Source of the DNA: Propionibacteriaceae bacterium UBA7704
Lineage (GTDB): Bacteria; Actinomycetota; Actinomycetes; Propionibacteriales; Propionibacteriaceae
Length of the DNA stretch: 64,000 nucleotides
Reading direction: 5' to 3'
Assembly (NCBI GenBank): GCA_002482525.1
Contig: DLGC01000006.1
Coordinates: 46,468-110,467 of the forward strand
Every line of letters starts with the position of its first letter. The stretch's first letter is position 1. Below the pieces are notes generated by a model. It was given only the letters and a program-made list of their open reading frames with translations. It had not been told where the DNA came from and did not search any database. Made by a program: the position numbers and the translations under genes. This document shows positions 46,369-55,692 of the stretch, one piece after another.

Positions 46369-47313
46369 TCAGAACACCAGGTAGGAGGCGGAGACCGACA
46401 GGAAGGCCAGCACGAACGATCCGGCCAGCAGTTCCGGAACGCGGAACAGTCGCAGCTTGGCGATGAATACCTCGACCGCGGCCATCAAGGCCGCAGCCAC
46501 CACCAGTTTCAGCGCGGCGGCAGCCGCCCCGATGAGCAGTGCCGTCGCGCTGGCATCACTGGCTATCGCCCAGGGCACCGCCAGATTCACCGTCAGTCCC
46601 AGCAGCGCAGTGAGTCTCAGCCAGGAACCGAACTCCAGCCAGCCCAAGTCGCGTCCACCGCTTTCGAGGATCATCGCTTCGTGGACCATGGTGAGTTCCA
46701 GGTGGGTGGACGGGTTGTCGACGGGCAGCCGACCGGTTTCGGCGACCACCACCACGATCAGGGCGACGATCGCCAGGATGCTCACCGGATTCAACAAGGT
46801 GGACAGATCGTCGCGACGGGCCCGGACGATGGCTGTCAGGGTCGAAGTGCCGGCCGGAAGACTGAGTGCATAGATGCTCAGCAGGACGGTGGGTTCCACC
46901 AGCGCGGTGAACATCATGTGGCGACTGGACCCCATACCTCCGAAGGCCGTACCGGATTCCAGGCCGAGCATGGCCAGCGCCACAGTTCCGAGCAGCAGCA
47001 CCGAGACCACCACGAACAGTTCCCCCGGAGCACCCGGCAACGACAAGGTGCTCACCAGCGGGATCAAGGCGCACAACACCAACGAGGAGGCCATCAGCAG
47101 CAGCGGTGCCCAGATGAGCACGGCGCTGGAGCCGGGCGCACGCAGGGGTTCCTTGGCGAACAGCTTGATCACATCGCGCCACGGCTGCAGGACGCCACCG
47201 CCGACGCGTCCCTCCAGGCGGGCGCGGACGGTGCGCATCACACCAATCAGCACGGGGGTGATGGCCAGTGCAAAGGCCAGGTGGACGAGGGTCACCACGA
47301 TGGCTGCGATCAT
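46369..47313 (-). CDS. HyfC/HycD-like membrane subunit (NuoH family)
   Basis: 314 residues, eight membrane segments. It keeps the LEGRVGGGVLQPWRDVIKLFAKE entry loop and the NPSTHLELTMVHEAMILE quinone-side motif of NuoH/HycD. Anchors the peripheral arm to the membrane. Corresponds to Rv0084. Overlaps the upstream gene by 4 bases. Confidence 0.92.
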   Translation of the reverse strand: MIAAIVVTLVHLAFALAITPVLIGVMRTVRARLEGRVGGGVLQPWRDVIKLFAKEPLRAPGSSAVLIWAPLLLMASSLVLCALIPLVSTLSLPGAPGELFVVVSVLLLGTVALAMLGLESGTAFGGMGSSRHMMFTALVEPTVLLSIYALSLPAGTSTLTAIVRARRDDLSTLLNPVSILAIVALIVVVVAETGRLPVDNPSTHLELTMVHEAMILESGGRDLGWLEFGSWLRLTALLGLTVNLAVPWAIASDASATALLIGAAAAALKLVVAAALMAAVEVFIAKLRLFRVPELLAGSFVLAFLSVSASYLVF

Positions 47314-49319
47314 CGCGTCACCAACACCAAGACAAGCAGCAGGGCTGCGAAGGAGAAGCCGATGTAGCGGTGAATGCTGCCGTTCTGAACGGTTCGGGCC
47401 AAATCACCGAGGCGTTGGGCCAGTCGTGCTGCCGGCACGTAGACGCGGTCTTCGACGAGGTCGACGGTCTCCTGATTGAAGACCATTCCCGAGACCAACA
47501 GCGGCGCATCCTCGGGGTGTTCGATCTCGACGCTGCGTCGGGTGTTCAACGAGGCGCCAAAGACCCGAGCCAGCGGCTCGGAGTAGCTGGTGGCGTTGTA
47601 TTCCATGCGCGGGCTGGTCCGTTCACCACCGCAGCCCCACGGCAGATCGACCTCGCGGCGCGGATGGCGCCGAGCGGCGATCCCGTTCACGATCACGATC
47701 CCGGCCAGCATGGCTGCGGTGAGTCCCGTGAGCACGAGCGGGTCGAGAATGACCGTACCCAGGCCACCGAGTTGGATGCCGGTCAGTCCGCTGGTGGCGA
47801 TGCCGGTAGCCCCCACTGCTCCGGCCAGCAACTGGGCCAGCGGACCAGGTATCAACCCCAACCCGATGGTCAGCCCTGCGGCTGCGACCAAGGCGGCGCG
47901 CATGGTGAAGCCGACCTCGGTGGCGCGGGCCGCAGCCTCGCTGCGAGGGCGGGCGAGGAAGCCGATGCCGGCCGCTTTGACGAAGGTCAGCAGGCCCAGT
48001 CCGATGGTGAGTGCGACCACGCCCATGGTGAGCGGCATCACCACCGCGAGCAGTCGATCGGCTTTCGCATCGGTGTGGATCAGCGCTTGCAGCAGAACCC
48101 ACTCGGCGACGAAGCCGGAGGTCACCGGCAACGCTGCAGCTCCCAGGGCCCCCACCCCGAAGGTCAGCGCGGTCACCGGCATGCGGGCGGCGAGCCCACC
48201 GAGCTGATCCAGATCGCGCTCACCGGTGGCGTGTAACACTGCACCCGCGCCGAGGAACAGCGTCGTCTTGAATACCGCGTGACTCAGCGCGAGCAGCAGT
48301 GCGGCGATGAACGCCACTTCTGCAGCGGCCTGTTGGCCGGATTGGTGGAGCAGTAGTCCGATCCCAATGGCGGTAGTGATCAGGCCGACGTTTTCGGTGG
48401 TGGAGTAGGCCAGGAGTCGCTTCAAATCCGACTGCACCGAGGCTTGCAGAATGCCGTACAGCGCCGAGATCGCGCCGAGGGCGACCAGCACCACCGCCCA
48501 CCAGGACGGCCCGGTCGGCAGCAGTCGCAGCGTGACCAGCAATATGCCGTACAGGCCCATCTTCACCATGGCCGCACTCATGGCTGCTGAGGCATGGCTG
48601 GGCGCTTCGGGGTGCGCGCGGGGCAGCCACACATGCATCGGCACTAATCCGGCTTTGGTGGCGAAACCGGCGATCAGCAGCACGAAGGCCACGCTCGCGA
48701 CCGGTTCGGCGATGGTGACCATTCGGCTCCAACTGGTGCCACCGGCGGCTGCGATCAGCACTCCGAAACCAGCGACCAGCAGCAGGAACGACAGATGGGT
48801 CATGACCGCGTACCACATGGTCGCGGCGCGCACAGCCTGCCGTTCGGCATGATCGGCGAGCAACAGCACGGTGGAGCCGATCGCCATGAGTTCCCAGGCC
48901 AGAAGGAAGCTGAGCGCGTCGGCCGCGGTCGGCACCAGGGCCACGCCGACGGCGAAGACGGCGAATCCCGTCCAACCGGTGCGGGAGGCAGCAGCGCCGT
49001 GGGCATAGCCGATACCGAACAAGGCGCTGGTCGCGATGACCAGGCCGGCCAGCAGCAGGAAGAAACCGCCGAGCCGATCCGGGGCGAGCACCAGCGGGTC
49101 GAGCCCGCCGACCAGCGGCAACGAGACCGGTATCACCAGCCCGGTTCCTACCATGCCAGCCAGCGCGGCCAGCCCCGTTGCGGCAGCAAAAGCCCCGACG
49201 GCCATTACCGAAAGCCCGGCGATCACGTTGCGGGCCCGGCCACGGAGGACGACGGCTGCGGCAACGGCCACCGCACCACCGACCAGCACGCCGTACAGTC
49301 CGGCATCGACAAGGTTCAT
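47310..49319 (-). CDS. HyfB-like proton-pumping membrane subunit (NuoL family)
   Basis: 669 residues, about 15-16 membrane segments. Antiporter core about 130-420, including LLAWELMAIGSTVLLLADH and GLVPMHVWLPRAHPEAPSHASAAMS. A C-terminal cytosolic stretch (about 565-640) precedes a last helix. Corresponds to Rv0083. Translationally coupled at both ends. Confidence 0.88.
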   Translation of the reverse strand: MNLVDAGLYGVLVGGAVAVAAAVVLRGRARNVIAGLSVMAVGAFAAATGLAALAGMVGTGLVIPVSLPLVGGLDPLVLAPDRLGGFFLLLAGLVIATSALFGIGYAHGAAASRTGWTGFAVFAVGVALVPTAADALSFLLAWELMAIGSTVLLLADHAERQAVRAATMWYAVMTHLSFLLLVAGFGVLIAAAGGTSWSRMVTIAEPVASVAFVLLIAGFATKAGLVPMHVWLPRAHPEAPSHASAAMSAAMVKMGLYGILLVTLRLLPTGPSWWAVVLVALGAISALYGILQASVQSDLKRLLAYSTTENVGLITTAIGIGLLLHQSGQQAAAEVAFIAALLLALSHAVFKTTLFLGAGAVLHATGERDLDQLGGLAARMPVTALTFGVGALGAAALPVTSGFVAEWVLLQALIHTDAKADRLLAVVMPLTMGVVALTIGLGLLTFVKAAGIGFLARPRSEAAARATEVGFTMRAALVAAAGLTIGLGLIPGPLAQLLAGAVGATGIATSGLTGIQLGGLGTVILDPLVLTGLTAAMLAGIVIVNGIAARRHPRREVDLPWGCGGERTSPRMEYNATSYSEPLARVFGASLNTRRSVEIEHPEDAPLLVSGMVFNQETVDLVEDRVYVPAARLAQRLGDLARTVQNGSIHRYIGFSFAALLLVLVLVTR

Positions 49320-49825
49320 CGCCGGGTCACCGCTCGTAACGCGGCGATGATCGCCTCCGGTGCCGGCGGACAGCCAGGCACGTGGACGTCCACTTCGGTG
49401 AAGTCATCGACCGATCCGGCCACCGCATAGGAACCGGCGAAGGCCCCGCAGCCGCGGGTGCAGTCGCCGATGGAGACGATCACGCGCGGTTCGGGAGTGG
49501 CATCGATGGTGTTCCGCAATGGTTCGGCCATGTTCTGGGTGACGACCCCGGTGATGGCAACGAGGTCGGCGTGCCGCGGCGAGGCGACCAACCGCGCGCC
49601 GAGGCGTTCCGCGTCATAGACCGGGCCGAAGGCGGCCGCAATCTCGATCTCGCAGCCATTGCAGGAGCCGGCGTCCACGTGGCGTACCTGGGCGCTGCCG
49701 CGCAGACAGGCAGGCGGTTCGAAGCCTTCGCGCACGTCAATGGCAGCATCGGGCCCGGGATCGGAAAGCGGTTCAGCCACCCTTCCGGCCCGAGTGATCA
49801 TCGCGATCAGCCGAACCAAACTCAT
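49316..49825 (-). CDS. HyfI-like small FeS subunit (NuoB family)
   Basis: 169 residues. The 4Fe-4S ligands are Cys55 and Cys58 (GSCNGCE), one cysteine of GDCTRGCG (Cys122), and Cys152 (PGCPP). This is the N2/proximal cluster next to the large subunit, so the electron site is preserved although NiFe is not. Corresponds to Rv0082. Confidence 0.87.
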   Translation of the reverse strand: MSLVRLIAMITRAGRVAEPLSDPGPDAAIDVREGFEPPACLRGSAQVRHVDAGSCNGCEIEIAAAFGPVYDAERLGARLVASPRHADLVAITGVVTQNMAEPLRNTIDATPEPRVIVSIGDCTRGCGAFAGSYAVAGSVDDFTEVDVHVPGCPPAPEAIIAALRAVTRR

Positions 49826-50163
49826 AGGCCGGCCGCGCTCTCGTCGTCGAGTTCGGCATGGAGCTGCACCTGGGCGGCGAGCACATCGGACAGGGTGGCT
49901 CGAGCGGCTGCGAGCAGCGCGGGCACGGTCTCGGTCTGCACCGCGTACAGCACCTGGCCACCTTCGCGGCGTTGGCGCACGACCCCGGCTCGGCGCAGCA
50001 CGGCGAGCTGCTGGCTCAACGCGCTGGCTTCGATGCCGATTTCGTTGAGCAGTTCATGGACGGCGTGCTCGCGTTCGCTGAGTAGTTCGAGAACGCGAAT
50101 CCGCACCGGGTGACCCAGCGTTCGGAACAGCTCGGCCTTCGCCTCGTGCAGCGGTGTGGGCAC
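49822..50163 (-). CDS. ArsR-family regulator of the membrane-complex operon (Rv0081-like)
   Basis: 113 residues, winged helix-turn-helix with LRRAGVVRQRREGGQVLYAV as the wing. No obvious metal-binding cysteines. First gene of the operon and overlapping the FeS subunit by 4 bases, as Rv0081 precedes Rv0082 in M. tuberculosis. GTG 50163 follows AGGGAG at 8 bases. Probably autoregulatory through the palindrome immediately upstream. Confidence 0.85.
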   Translation of the reverse strand: MPTPLHEAKAELFRTLGHPVRIRVLELLSEREHAVHELLNEIGIEASALSQQLAVLRRAGVVRQRREGGQVLYAVQTETVPALLAAARATLSDVLAAQVQLHAELDDESAAGL

Positions 50164-50175
50164 GCCTACGCTCCC

Positions 50176-50197
50176 TACTTGAAGATTTCTTCAAGTA
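50176..50197. promoter_or_regulatory. ArsR operator, perfect 22-base palindrome
   Basis: Arms TACTTGAAGAT and ATCTTCAAGTA-type symmetry: each side reads ACTTGAAGA toward a central TT, starting 13 bases upstream of the GTG. The size and position are typical of ArsR autoregulatory sites. Confidence 0.75.
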
Positions 50198-50285
50198 TGT
50201 TAGCGGTCAAGTAATCGAGCCGAAAGCCCTCCCGGGGACGGAATTGCTTATCAGGATGCGAAGACCGCGCCCGCTACTGCGCAGC

Positions 50286-51095
50286 TCAGGGCGAGTCGGA
50301 CGTCGACGTCTGCTGGTTGCGGTTGCGCCACCAGTAATTCGCGAAAACCCCGATCAGGATCGCGATGGACACGTACCACAGGTACTTGCCGTAGACGGTC
50401 ATCACGGCGACCGCTGGCTCACCGATCCAGTAGCCGATCGCCAGATAACCGCCGGTGGTCACGAATGAGGCGATGATCGAGACCGTGAGGAACTTCTTCA
50501 GCGTGGTGCCGGCCTCGCCCAATACCGCCAGGATGACCGCGCGCGGCAACGGAATCGGTAGGAAGTTCACAATCAGGGCCAAAGTCTCGTATTTGCGAGC
50601 GAACTTCTCGGCCCAGGCATTGATCTTGCGGGCCCGCGCCGAACGTCCCGACCAGACTTCGATCAGGTCACGACCCCACAGCCGCCCGGCCCACCAATAG
50701 ATCCAGTCGAACTTCATGAAGCCCAGCGAAGCCACCACCCAGATCACAGGCCACCAGGGATCGCCGGTGGCCGCCAGGGCACCGGTCATCACCACGCCAC
50801 TCCACGATCCTTGGGCTGCCAGAAGTTGGGGGGCGGTCCCCAGCAACCCCGGCCGCAGCACCGAGATCACAATCCCGTAGATCGCAGCGACGCTCAGCCA
50901 ACTGAAACACACCACATCGGCCCGGGTCGGCTTGTGCTTCCACGGCAGATTGGGGTCGTCCCACCACTCGGTTTCAGCAGTCGAGTCATCGACCGCTGCA
51001 GACTGCGCATTGCTGTCTTCAGGCGGAGGCTGCTGCCATTCGGTCTCAGCATCGGGAGCCGAGCCGTCGCTGGGTGGCTGCTGGGCGTCGGTCAC
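50286..51095 (-). CDS. DedA-family membrane protein
   Basis: 269 residues. A disordered acidic N-terminus (1-55) is followed by about five membrane segments. The DedA signature region is present as EKFARKYETLALIVNFLPIP with the conserved Arg in LPRAVILAVLGEAG. DedA proteins are linked to membrane lipid flipping and proton-motive-force homeostasis. Confidence 0.85.
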   Translation of the reverse strand: MTDAQQPPSDGSAPDAETEWQQPPPEDSNAQSAAVDDSTAETEWWDDPNLPWKHKPTRADVVCFSWLSVAAIYGIVISVLRPGLLGTAPQLLAAQGSWSGVVMTGALAATGDPWWPVIWVVASLGFMKFDWIYWWAGRLWGRDLIEVWSGRSARARKINAWAEKFARKYETLALIVNFLPIPLPRAVILAVLGEAGTTLKKFLTVSIIASFVTTGGYLAIGYWIGEPAVAVMTVYGKYLWYVSIAILIGVFANYWWRNRNQQTSTSDSP

Positions 51096-51238
51096 TCGGC
51101 GAGCCTACCTGCTGGGGCAGTAATAAGACTCTGTCGCCCAAGCCGTCACTGTGGGATGATTTCGCTTGTCGCGATGACGCGGCAGTTTCCACTACGGATC
51201 GTCGGGCACGTACCTGCCCGTGGAAAGGACATATTGGC

Positions 51239-52336
51239 ATGGCCACTGTCACCTTTAAAGGCGCTACCCGCATCTACCCCGGTAGCGATCATCCCGCAGT
51301 CGATTCTCTTGATCTGGAGATCGGCGATGGCGAATTCATGGTCCTGGTCGGACCATCCGGTTGCGGCAAATCCACCTCGCTGCGCATGCTCGCCGGCTTG
51401 GAGGAAGTGAACGCCGGCAAGATTTTCATCGGTGACCGCGACGTCACCGACCTGCCCCCGAAAGACCGCGACATCGCCATGGTCTTCCAGAACTATGCCC
51501 TGTACCCGCACATGACCGTCGCCGACAACATGGGCTTCGCACTGCGCATGGCCGGCGTCCCCAAAGCCGAGCGGGACGTTCGGGTCATGGAGGCCGCCAA
51601 GCTGCTGGGCCTGGAGGAGTACCTCAACCGCAAGCCGAAGGCGCTCTCCGGCGGCCAGCGGCAGCGCGTCGCGATGGGACGAGCCATCGTGCGTCAGCCG
51701 CAGGTGTTCCTGATGGACGAGCCGCTGTCCAACCTGGACGCCAAGCTGCGCGTGTCGACCCGCACCCAGATCGCCGCTCTGCAGCAACGACTGGGCGTGA
51801 CCACCGTCTATGTGACCCACGACCAGATCGAGGCCATGACGATGGGCCACCGCGTTGCGGTGATGAAGGACGGCATTCTGCAACAGGTCGACAGCCCGCT
51901 GAGCCTGTACGACAAGCCGAACAACCTATTCGTGGCCGGCTTCATCGGCTCTCCCGCGATGAACCTGATGGAAGGTGCGGTCACCGAAGGCGGCGTCCGC
52001 ATCGGCGACTATGTCCTTCCGGTGGCCCGTGAGGTGCTGGCCAAGGCACCCAGCGAAGAGACTCTCACCGTTGGTATTCGTCCCGAGAACCTCACCATCG
52101 CCGAAAAAGGCTTCGACATCGACGTCGACCTGGTCGAGGAACTGGGTGCAGACGGCTACCTGTACGGGACGCTGTCCGGCTTGTCTGAGGATGAGAAAGC
52201 GCACGCTCAGCAGATCGTGGCGCGCATCTCCACCCGGACCGCTCCGCAGCGCGGCAGCTCGATCAAACTCGCCGCGACCGATCCCGCCACGGTGCACGTC
52301 TTCTCCGGCAAGACCCAGGAACGCATCAGCGGCTGA
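51239..52336 (+). CDS. msiK: multi-sugar ABC importer ATPase (MsiK/UgpC-like)
   Basis: 365 residues. Walker A GPSGCGKST (38-46), signature LSGGQRQRVAMGRAI, Walker B VFLMDEPLSNLDAKLR, then a C-terminal regulatory beta domain (about 240-365). No permease or binding-protein genes are adjacent. This is typical of MsiK, a shared ATPase serving several carbohydrate importers. ATG 51239 is preceded by AAAGGAC. The hairpin just downstream ends the transcript. Confidence 0.88.
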   Translation: MATVTFKGATRIYPGSDHPAVDSLDLEIGDGEFMVLVGPSGCGKSTSLRMLAGLEEVNAGKIFIGDRDVTDLPPKDRDIAMVFQNYALYPHMTVADNMGFALRMAGVPKAERDVRVMEAAKLLGLEEYLNRKPKALSGGQRQRVAMGRAIVRQPQVFLMDEPLSNLDAKLRVSTRTQIAALQQRLGVTTVYVTHDQIEAMTMGHRVAVMKDGILQQVDSPLSLYDKPNNLFVAGFIGSPAMNLMEGAVTEGGVRIGDYVLPVAREVLAKAPSEETLTVGIRPENLTIAEKGFDIDVDLVEELGADGYLYGTLSGLSEDEKAHAQQIVARISTRTAPQRGSSIKLAATDPATVHVFSGKTQERISG

Positions 52337-52342
52337 CCGACC

Positions 52343-52388
52343 ACGGTTCCGGCCCGTCGCCACCCCGTGGTGGGCGGGCCGGAACCGT
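52343..52388 (+). terminator. msiK terminator
   Basis: Perfect 14-base arms ACGGTTCCGGCCCG/CGGGCCGGAACCGT with an inner CCACC/GGTGG hairpin, 7 bases after the stop. No T-tract, but the stem is very strong. Confidence 0.78.
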
Positions 52389-52420
52389 ATCGGCCCAGGC
52401 CAGCCCCGTAAAGTAGCCCT

Positions 52421-53803
52421 GTGCCCAGATTCCTGTCGTCGCGTCCGGATTCGCGGCTCATCCCGTTGCCGTGGGAACTGCCTTTGGCTGAGTGGCCCAC
52501 CAGCCAGCTCGTCGCGCTGCCGCGCGGCATTTCGCGCCACGTGGTGCGCTTCATTAAAGTGGGCAGCTCGGTCTATGCCGCCAAAGAGGTCATCGAAGAC
52601 ATGGCCCTGCACGAGTTCCGGTTGCTGTCCGAGTTGCATCGAGCCGGAACTCCCGCTGTCGAACCATTGGCCGTGGTCACCGGACGCCTCAGCCAGGACG
52701 GTGAGCCGCTGGACCCGGTGCTGGTGACCAGGCATCTACAGTTTTCGTTGCCCTACCGCTCGTTGTTCGCCCAGGGAGTGCGACCGGAGACGGTGAGTCG
52801 GCTGCTGGACGCCATGGTGCTGCTGCTGGCACGCCTGCACCTGGTCGGCTTCATGTGGCGCGATGTGTCCCTGTCCAATGTGTTGTTCCTGCGTGACGCC
52901 GGCGAGTTCGCCGCCTATCTGGTCGACGCCGAGACCGGCGAGATCCATCCTCATCTCACTGACGGTCAGCGTGCCCACGACTTGGAGATTGCCACGGTCA
53001 ATCTCTTCGGCGAGTTCTGCGACTTGGAGGCGGGCAACATGCTGGACTCGTCTCTGAACCCGCAGCGCCTCGTGGATTCCATCCTGGCCCGGTATCGCGA
53101 GCTGTGGGCCGAACTCACCGGCGCTGAGGAGTTTGCCGACACCGAGGCCTTCCGAATCGAGAAACGAGTGCGGCGGTTGAACGCACTCGGCTTCGACGTG
53201 GCCGAATTGGCGATCGAAACCTCTGCCGACGGCAACCGGATTCGGATCGAGCCCAAAGTGGTGGATGCCGGCCACCACTCCCGGCGTCTGCTGCGCCTGA
53301 CCGGCCTGGACGTTGAGGAGAATCAGGCTCGCCGGCTACTGAACGACCTGGACACCTTCCGGGCGCGGCAGGGTTCCAGCAATGCCGACGAGCCGGTCCT
53401 CGCCCACCAATGGCTGACCGAGTGTTTCCAGCCGGTGGTGGAGGCCGTCCCGAAGGAGTTGCGAGGCAAGCGAGAGGCCGCGCAGGTGTACCACGAGGTG
53501 CTCGACTACCGCTGGTACGCCTCGCAACGCGAGCACCGCGAAGTGCCGCTGCTGGAGGCCACCCACGGCTACATCCGCGATGTGCTCTCCGAACTGCCCG
53601 ACGAAAAGATCGCTGCAGCCCCCGGGGTAATCGATGGCCGCGAACTGGCCAACCCCTACGACCCCTCCCACGGCTTCATCGACGAGGACGAGGGCCCGAT
53701 GCCGATCGACCCGTGGGAGGACGCCGCAACCGCCGAGCCGGCCACACCGACGGGGTTCTTGGATATTGCCGCGCTGCGAGCGCGCCAGCAGGACGCCCCA
53801 TGA
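52421..53803 (+). CDS. DUF4032 protein with kinase-like fold
   Basis: 460 residues. The N-terminal half looks like a degenerate protein-kinase fold: AAKEVIEDMALHEFRLL, then a catalytic-loop-like MWRDVSLSNVLF (about 145-156) and VDAETGE in place of DFG. DUF4032 occupies the middle. The C-terminus is acidic. Its role is unknown. GTG start; the stop overlaps the GntR gene (ATGA), so the two are co-expressed. Confidence 0.8.
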   Translation: MPRFLSSRPDSRLIPLPWELPLAEWPTSQLVALPRGISRHVVRFIKVGSSVYAAKEVIEDMALHEFRLLSELHRAGTPAVEPLAVVTGRLSQDGEPLDPVLVTRHLQFSLPYRSLFAQGVRPETVSRLLDAMVLLLARLHLVGFMWRDVSLSNVLFLRDAGEFAAYLVDAETGEIHPHLTDGQRAHDLEIATVNLFGEFCDLEAGNMLDSSLNPQRLVDSILARYRELWAELTGAEEFADTEAFRIEKRVRRLNALGFDVAELAIETSADGNRIRIEPKVVDAGHHSRRLLRLTGLDVEENQARRLLNDLDTFRARQGSSNADEPVLAHQWLTECFQPVVEAVPKELRGKREAAQVYHEVLDYRWYASQREHREVPLLEATHGYIRDVLSELPDEKIAAAPGVIDGRELANPYDPSHGFIDEDEGPMPIDPWEDAATAEPATPTGFLDIAALRARQQDAP

Positions 53804-54159
53804 TCACCATCGATCCGCAGACCGCCGAGCCTGCCTTCGAACAGCTCAAGCGTCAGATCACCAGCCAGGTGGACAACGGCGAGCTACGACCAGGCGACAA
53901 GCTGCCCACGGTCCGCACCCTGGCCGCCGAGCTCAGCCTGGCCCCCAACACCGTGGCGCGCGCCTACCGCGAACTCGAGGCGTCCGGAATCATCGACACT
54001 CGCGGACGCAGCGGTACCTTCGTGCGCGGGGATCGGCAGCACAGTGCCGCCCGTCAGGCTGCCGCCGAGTACGCCGCCAAGGCCCGAGCGTTGGGGCTCA
54101 GTGACATCGAGACCATCGAATTGCTCACCCGCACGCTGGGTCGCACCGGTGCTTCCTGA
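53800..54159 (+). CDS. GntR-family regulator, short YtrA type
   Basis: 119 residues: GntR winged helix-turn-helix (about 10-78, LRPGDKLPTVRTLAAELSLAPNTVARAYRELE) plus a C-terminal tail of about 40 residues. YtrA-type members usually control linked ABC transporters; here the only linked partner is the DUF4032 gene. Confidence 0.87.
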   Translation: MITIDPQTAEPAFEQLKRQITSQVDNGELRPGDKLPTVRTLAAELSLAPNTVARAYRELEASGIIDTRGRSGTFVRGDRQHSAARQAAAEYAAKARALGLSDIETIELLTRTLGRTGAS

Positions 54160-54213
54160 CCCGACGCGCCGCGGGCGCGCGGCCTCAGCGAGCAGCGCCG
54201 ATAGACTTCACCG

Positions 54214-55686
54214 GTGAGTTTCCGCCTGTATGACAGCGCTCAGCGCAAAGTGGTCGATTTCCAGCCCCTGGTTCCGGGTCAGGTATCGATCTACTGCTGC
54301 GGTGCCACTGTGCAGTCTTCCCCGCATCTGGGGCACGTCCGCAAAGAGGTCAACTTCGACGTTTTGCGACGGTGGCTGGAGACCACCGGATTCCAGGTGA
54401 CGCTGGTGAACAACGTCACCGATATCGACGACAAGATCCTGGCCAAATCCGCCGAGGCCGGACGGCCCTGGTGGGCGCACGCCTATCTGTTCGAGAACGC
54501 CTTCCATGAGGCCTTCCGGGCCCTGGGAGTGCGACCGCCCAGCTACGAGCCGCGAGCCACCGGACATATCCCGGAGATGATCGAGTTGATGCAGCAGCTG
54601 ATCGAGGCCGGACACGCCTACCCGGCTACCGACGGCTCGGGCGATGTGTACTTCGACGTGCAATCCTGGCCGGCCTACGGCGAGGTGTCGGGCATGAAGG
54701 TGTCGGAGATGGAGCCCGCCGAGGACGCCGACCCGCGCGGCAAACGCGACCCCCGCGACTTCGCCCTCTGGAAAGGTAGCAAGGCCGACGATCCGGCTTC
54801 GGCTTCCTGGGAGACACCGTGGGGACGCGGGCGTCCGGGCTGGCATTTGGAGTGCTCGGCGATGGCCGGCAAATACCTCGGCGACGCCTTCGACATTCAT
54901 GGCGGCGGCATCGATCTGCGCTTTCCGCACCACGAGAACGAGCAGGCTCAATCCCGCGCCGCCGGACGGCCGTTCGCGTCCTACTGGATGCACAACGCCT
55001 GGGTGACCCTGGCCGGAGAGAAGATGAGCAAGTCGCTGGGCAACACCGCCGATGTGCTCGCTGCGGTCAAGACCTACGGTGGACGCGCCGTCCGGCTGTA
55101 CCTGGCCGGGCCCCACTATCGTTCGGCGATCGAGCTCTCCAATGCGTCGCTGGCCGAGGCGTCCGCCCAGTTGGCGCGCATCGACGGCTTCCTGGACCGG
55201 GCCAAGGCGGCGCTGTCGGGGGCTTCGACAAGCTCAGCCAACGACACCACCAGCCCGGCTGGCAGAAACCCGTTCCCTGAGCCTGCCGAAGGGACCACCC
55301 CCCTCCCACCGGCTTTCATCGACGCGATGAACGACGATCTCAGCACCCCTGCCGCGTTGGCGGTGTTGTTCACCACCATCAAGGCCGGCAATGTGGCTCT
55401 GGAGGCCGGGGATCACGCTGCGGCCGGTCGCGCCTACGCCGAGGTGCTGGCGATGCTGGACATCTTCGGCCTTAATCCTGACGCCCCCGAATGGGCTGAT
55501 GCGGGCAACTCCGATGACCTGACCAGCGTCGTCGACGGCCTGGTCGGCGCCCTGTTGGAGCAGCGCGCTCAGGCTCGCGAACGCAAAGACTGGGCGTCCG
55601 CCGACGCGATTCGGGACACCTTGTCAGCGTTGGGCTTGACCGTGACCGATACCCCTGACGGCCCGCGTTGGTCGATCGAGAAGTGA
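54214..55686 (+). CDS. cysS: cysteinyl-tRNA synthetase
   Basis: 490 residues, class I synthetase. HIGH-type motif HLGH (about 38-41), zinc ligands including Cys28 and the HLECSAM cysteine, and KMSKS (about 270-274). GTG start. Between about 336 and 360 it carries a low-complexity insertion (ASTSSANDTTSPAGRNPFPE and on) that coincides exactly with a REP-like DNA repeat. It stays in frame and lies in the linker before the C-terminal helical domain. Next gene starts 6 bases later. Confidence 0.95.
   Translation: MSFRLYDSAQRKVVDFQPLVPGQVSIYCCGATVQSSPHLGHVRKEVNFDVLRRWLETTGFQVTLVNNVTDIDDKILAKSAEAGRPWWAHAYLFENAFHEAFRALGVRPPSYEPRATGHIPEMIELMQQLIEAGHAYPATDGSGDVYFDVQSWPAYGEVSGMKVSEMEPAEDADPRGKRDPRDFALWKGSKADDPASASWETPWGRGRPGWHLECSAMAGKYLGDAFDIHGGGIDLRFPHHENEQAQSRAAGRPFASYWMHNAWVTLAGEKMSKSLGNTADVLAAVKTYGGRAVRLYLAGPHYRSAIELSNASLAEASAQLARIDGFLDRAKAALSGASTSSANDTTSPAGRNPFPEPAEGTTPLPPAFIDAMNDDLSTPAALAVLFTTIKAGNVALEAGDHAAAGRAYAEVLAMLDIFGLNPDAPEWADAGNSDDLTSVVDGLVGALLEQRAQARERKDWASADAIRDTLSALGLTVTDTPDGPRWSIEK
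55221..55293. repeat. REP-like inverted repeat inside cysS
   Basis: GGCTTCGACAAGCTCAGCC (55221-55239) and CCCTGAGCCTGCCGAAGGG (55275-55293) are inverted arms around 35 bases. The same family appears at 57145-57211, outside genes. Inside cysS it encodes about 24 extra residues without breaking the frame. Confidence 0.85.
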
Positions 55687-55692
55687 GGACCA

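Noticed and set aside
42780..49825. Group 4 NiFe hydrogenase / formate hydrogenlyase
   Set aside because: The large subunit lacks all four NiFe cysteines, and no maturation (hyp) or formate dehydrogenase genes are present in the window.
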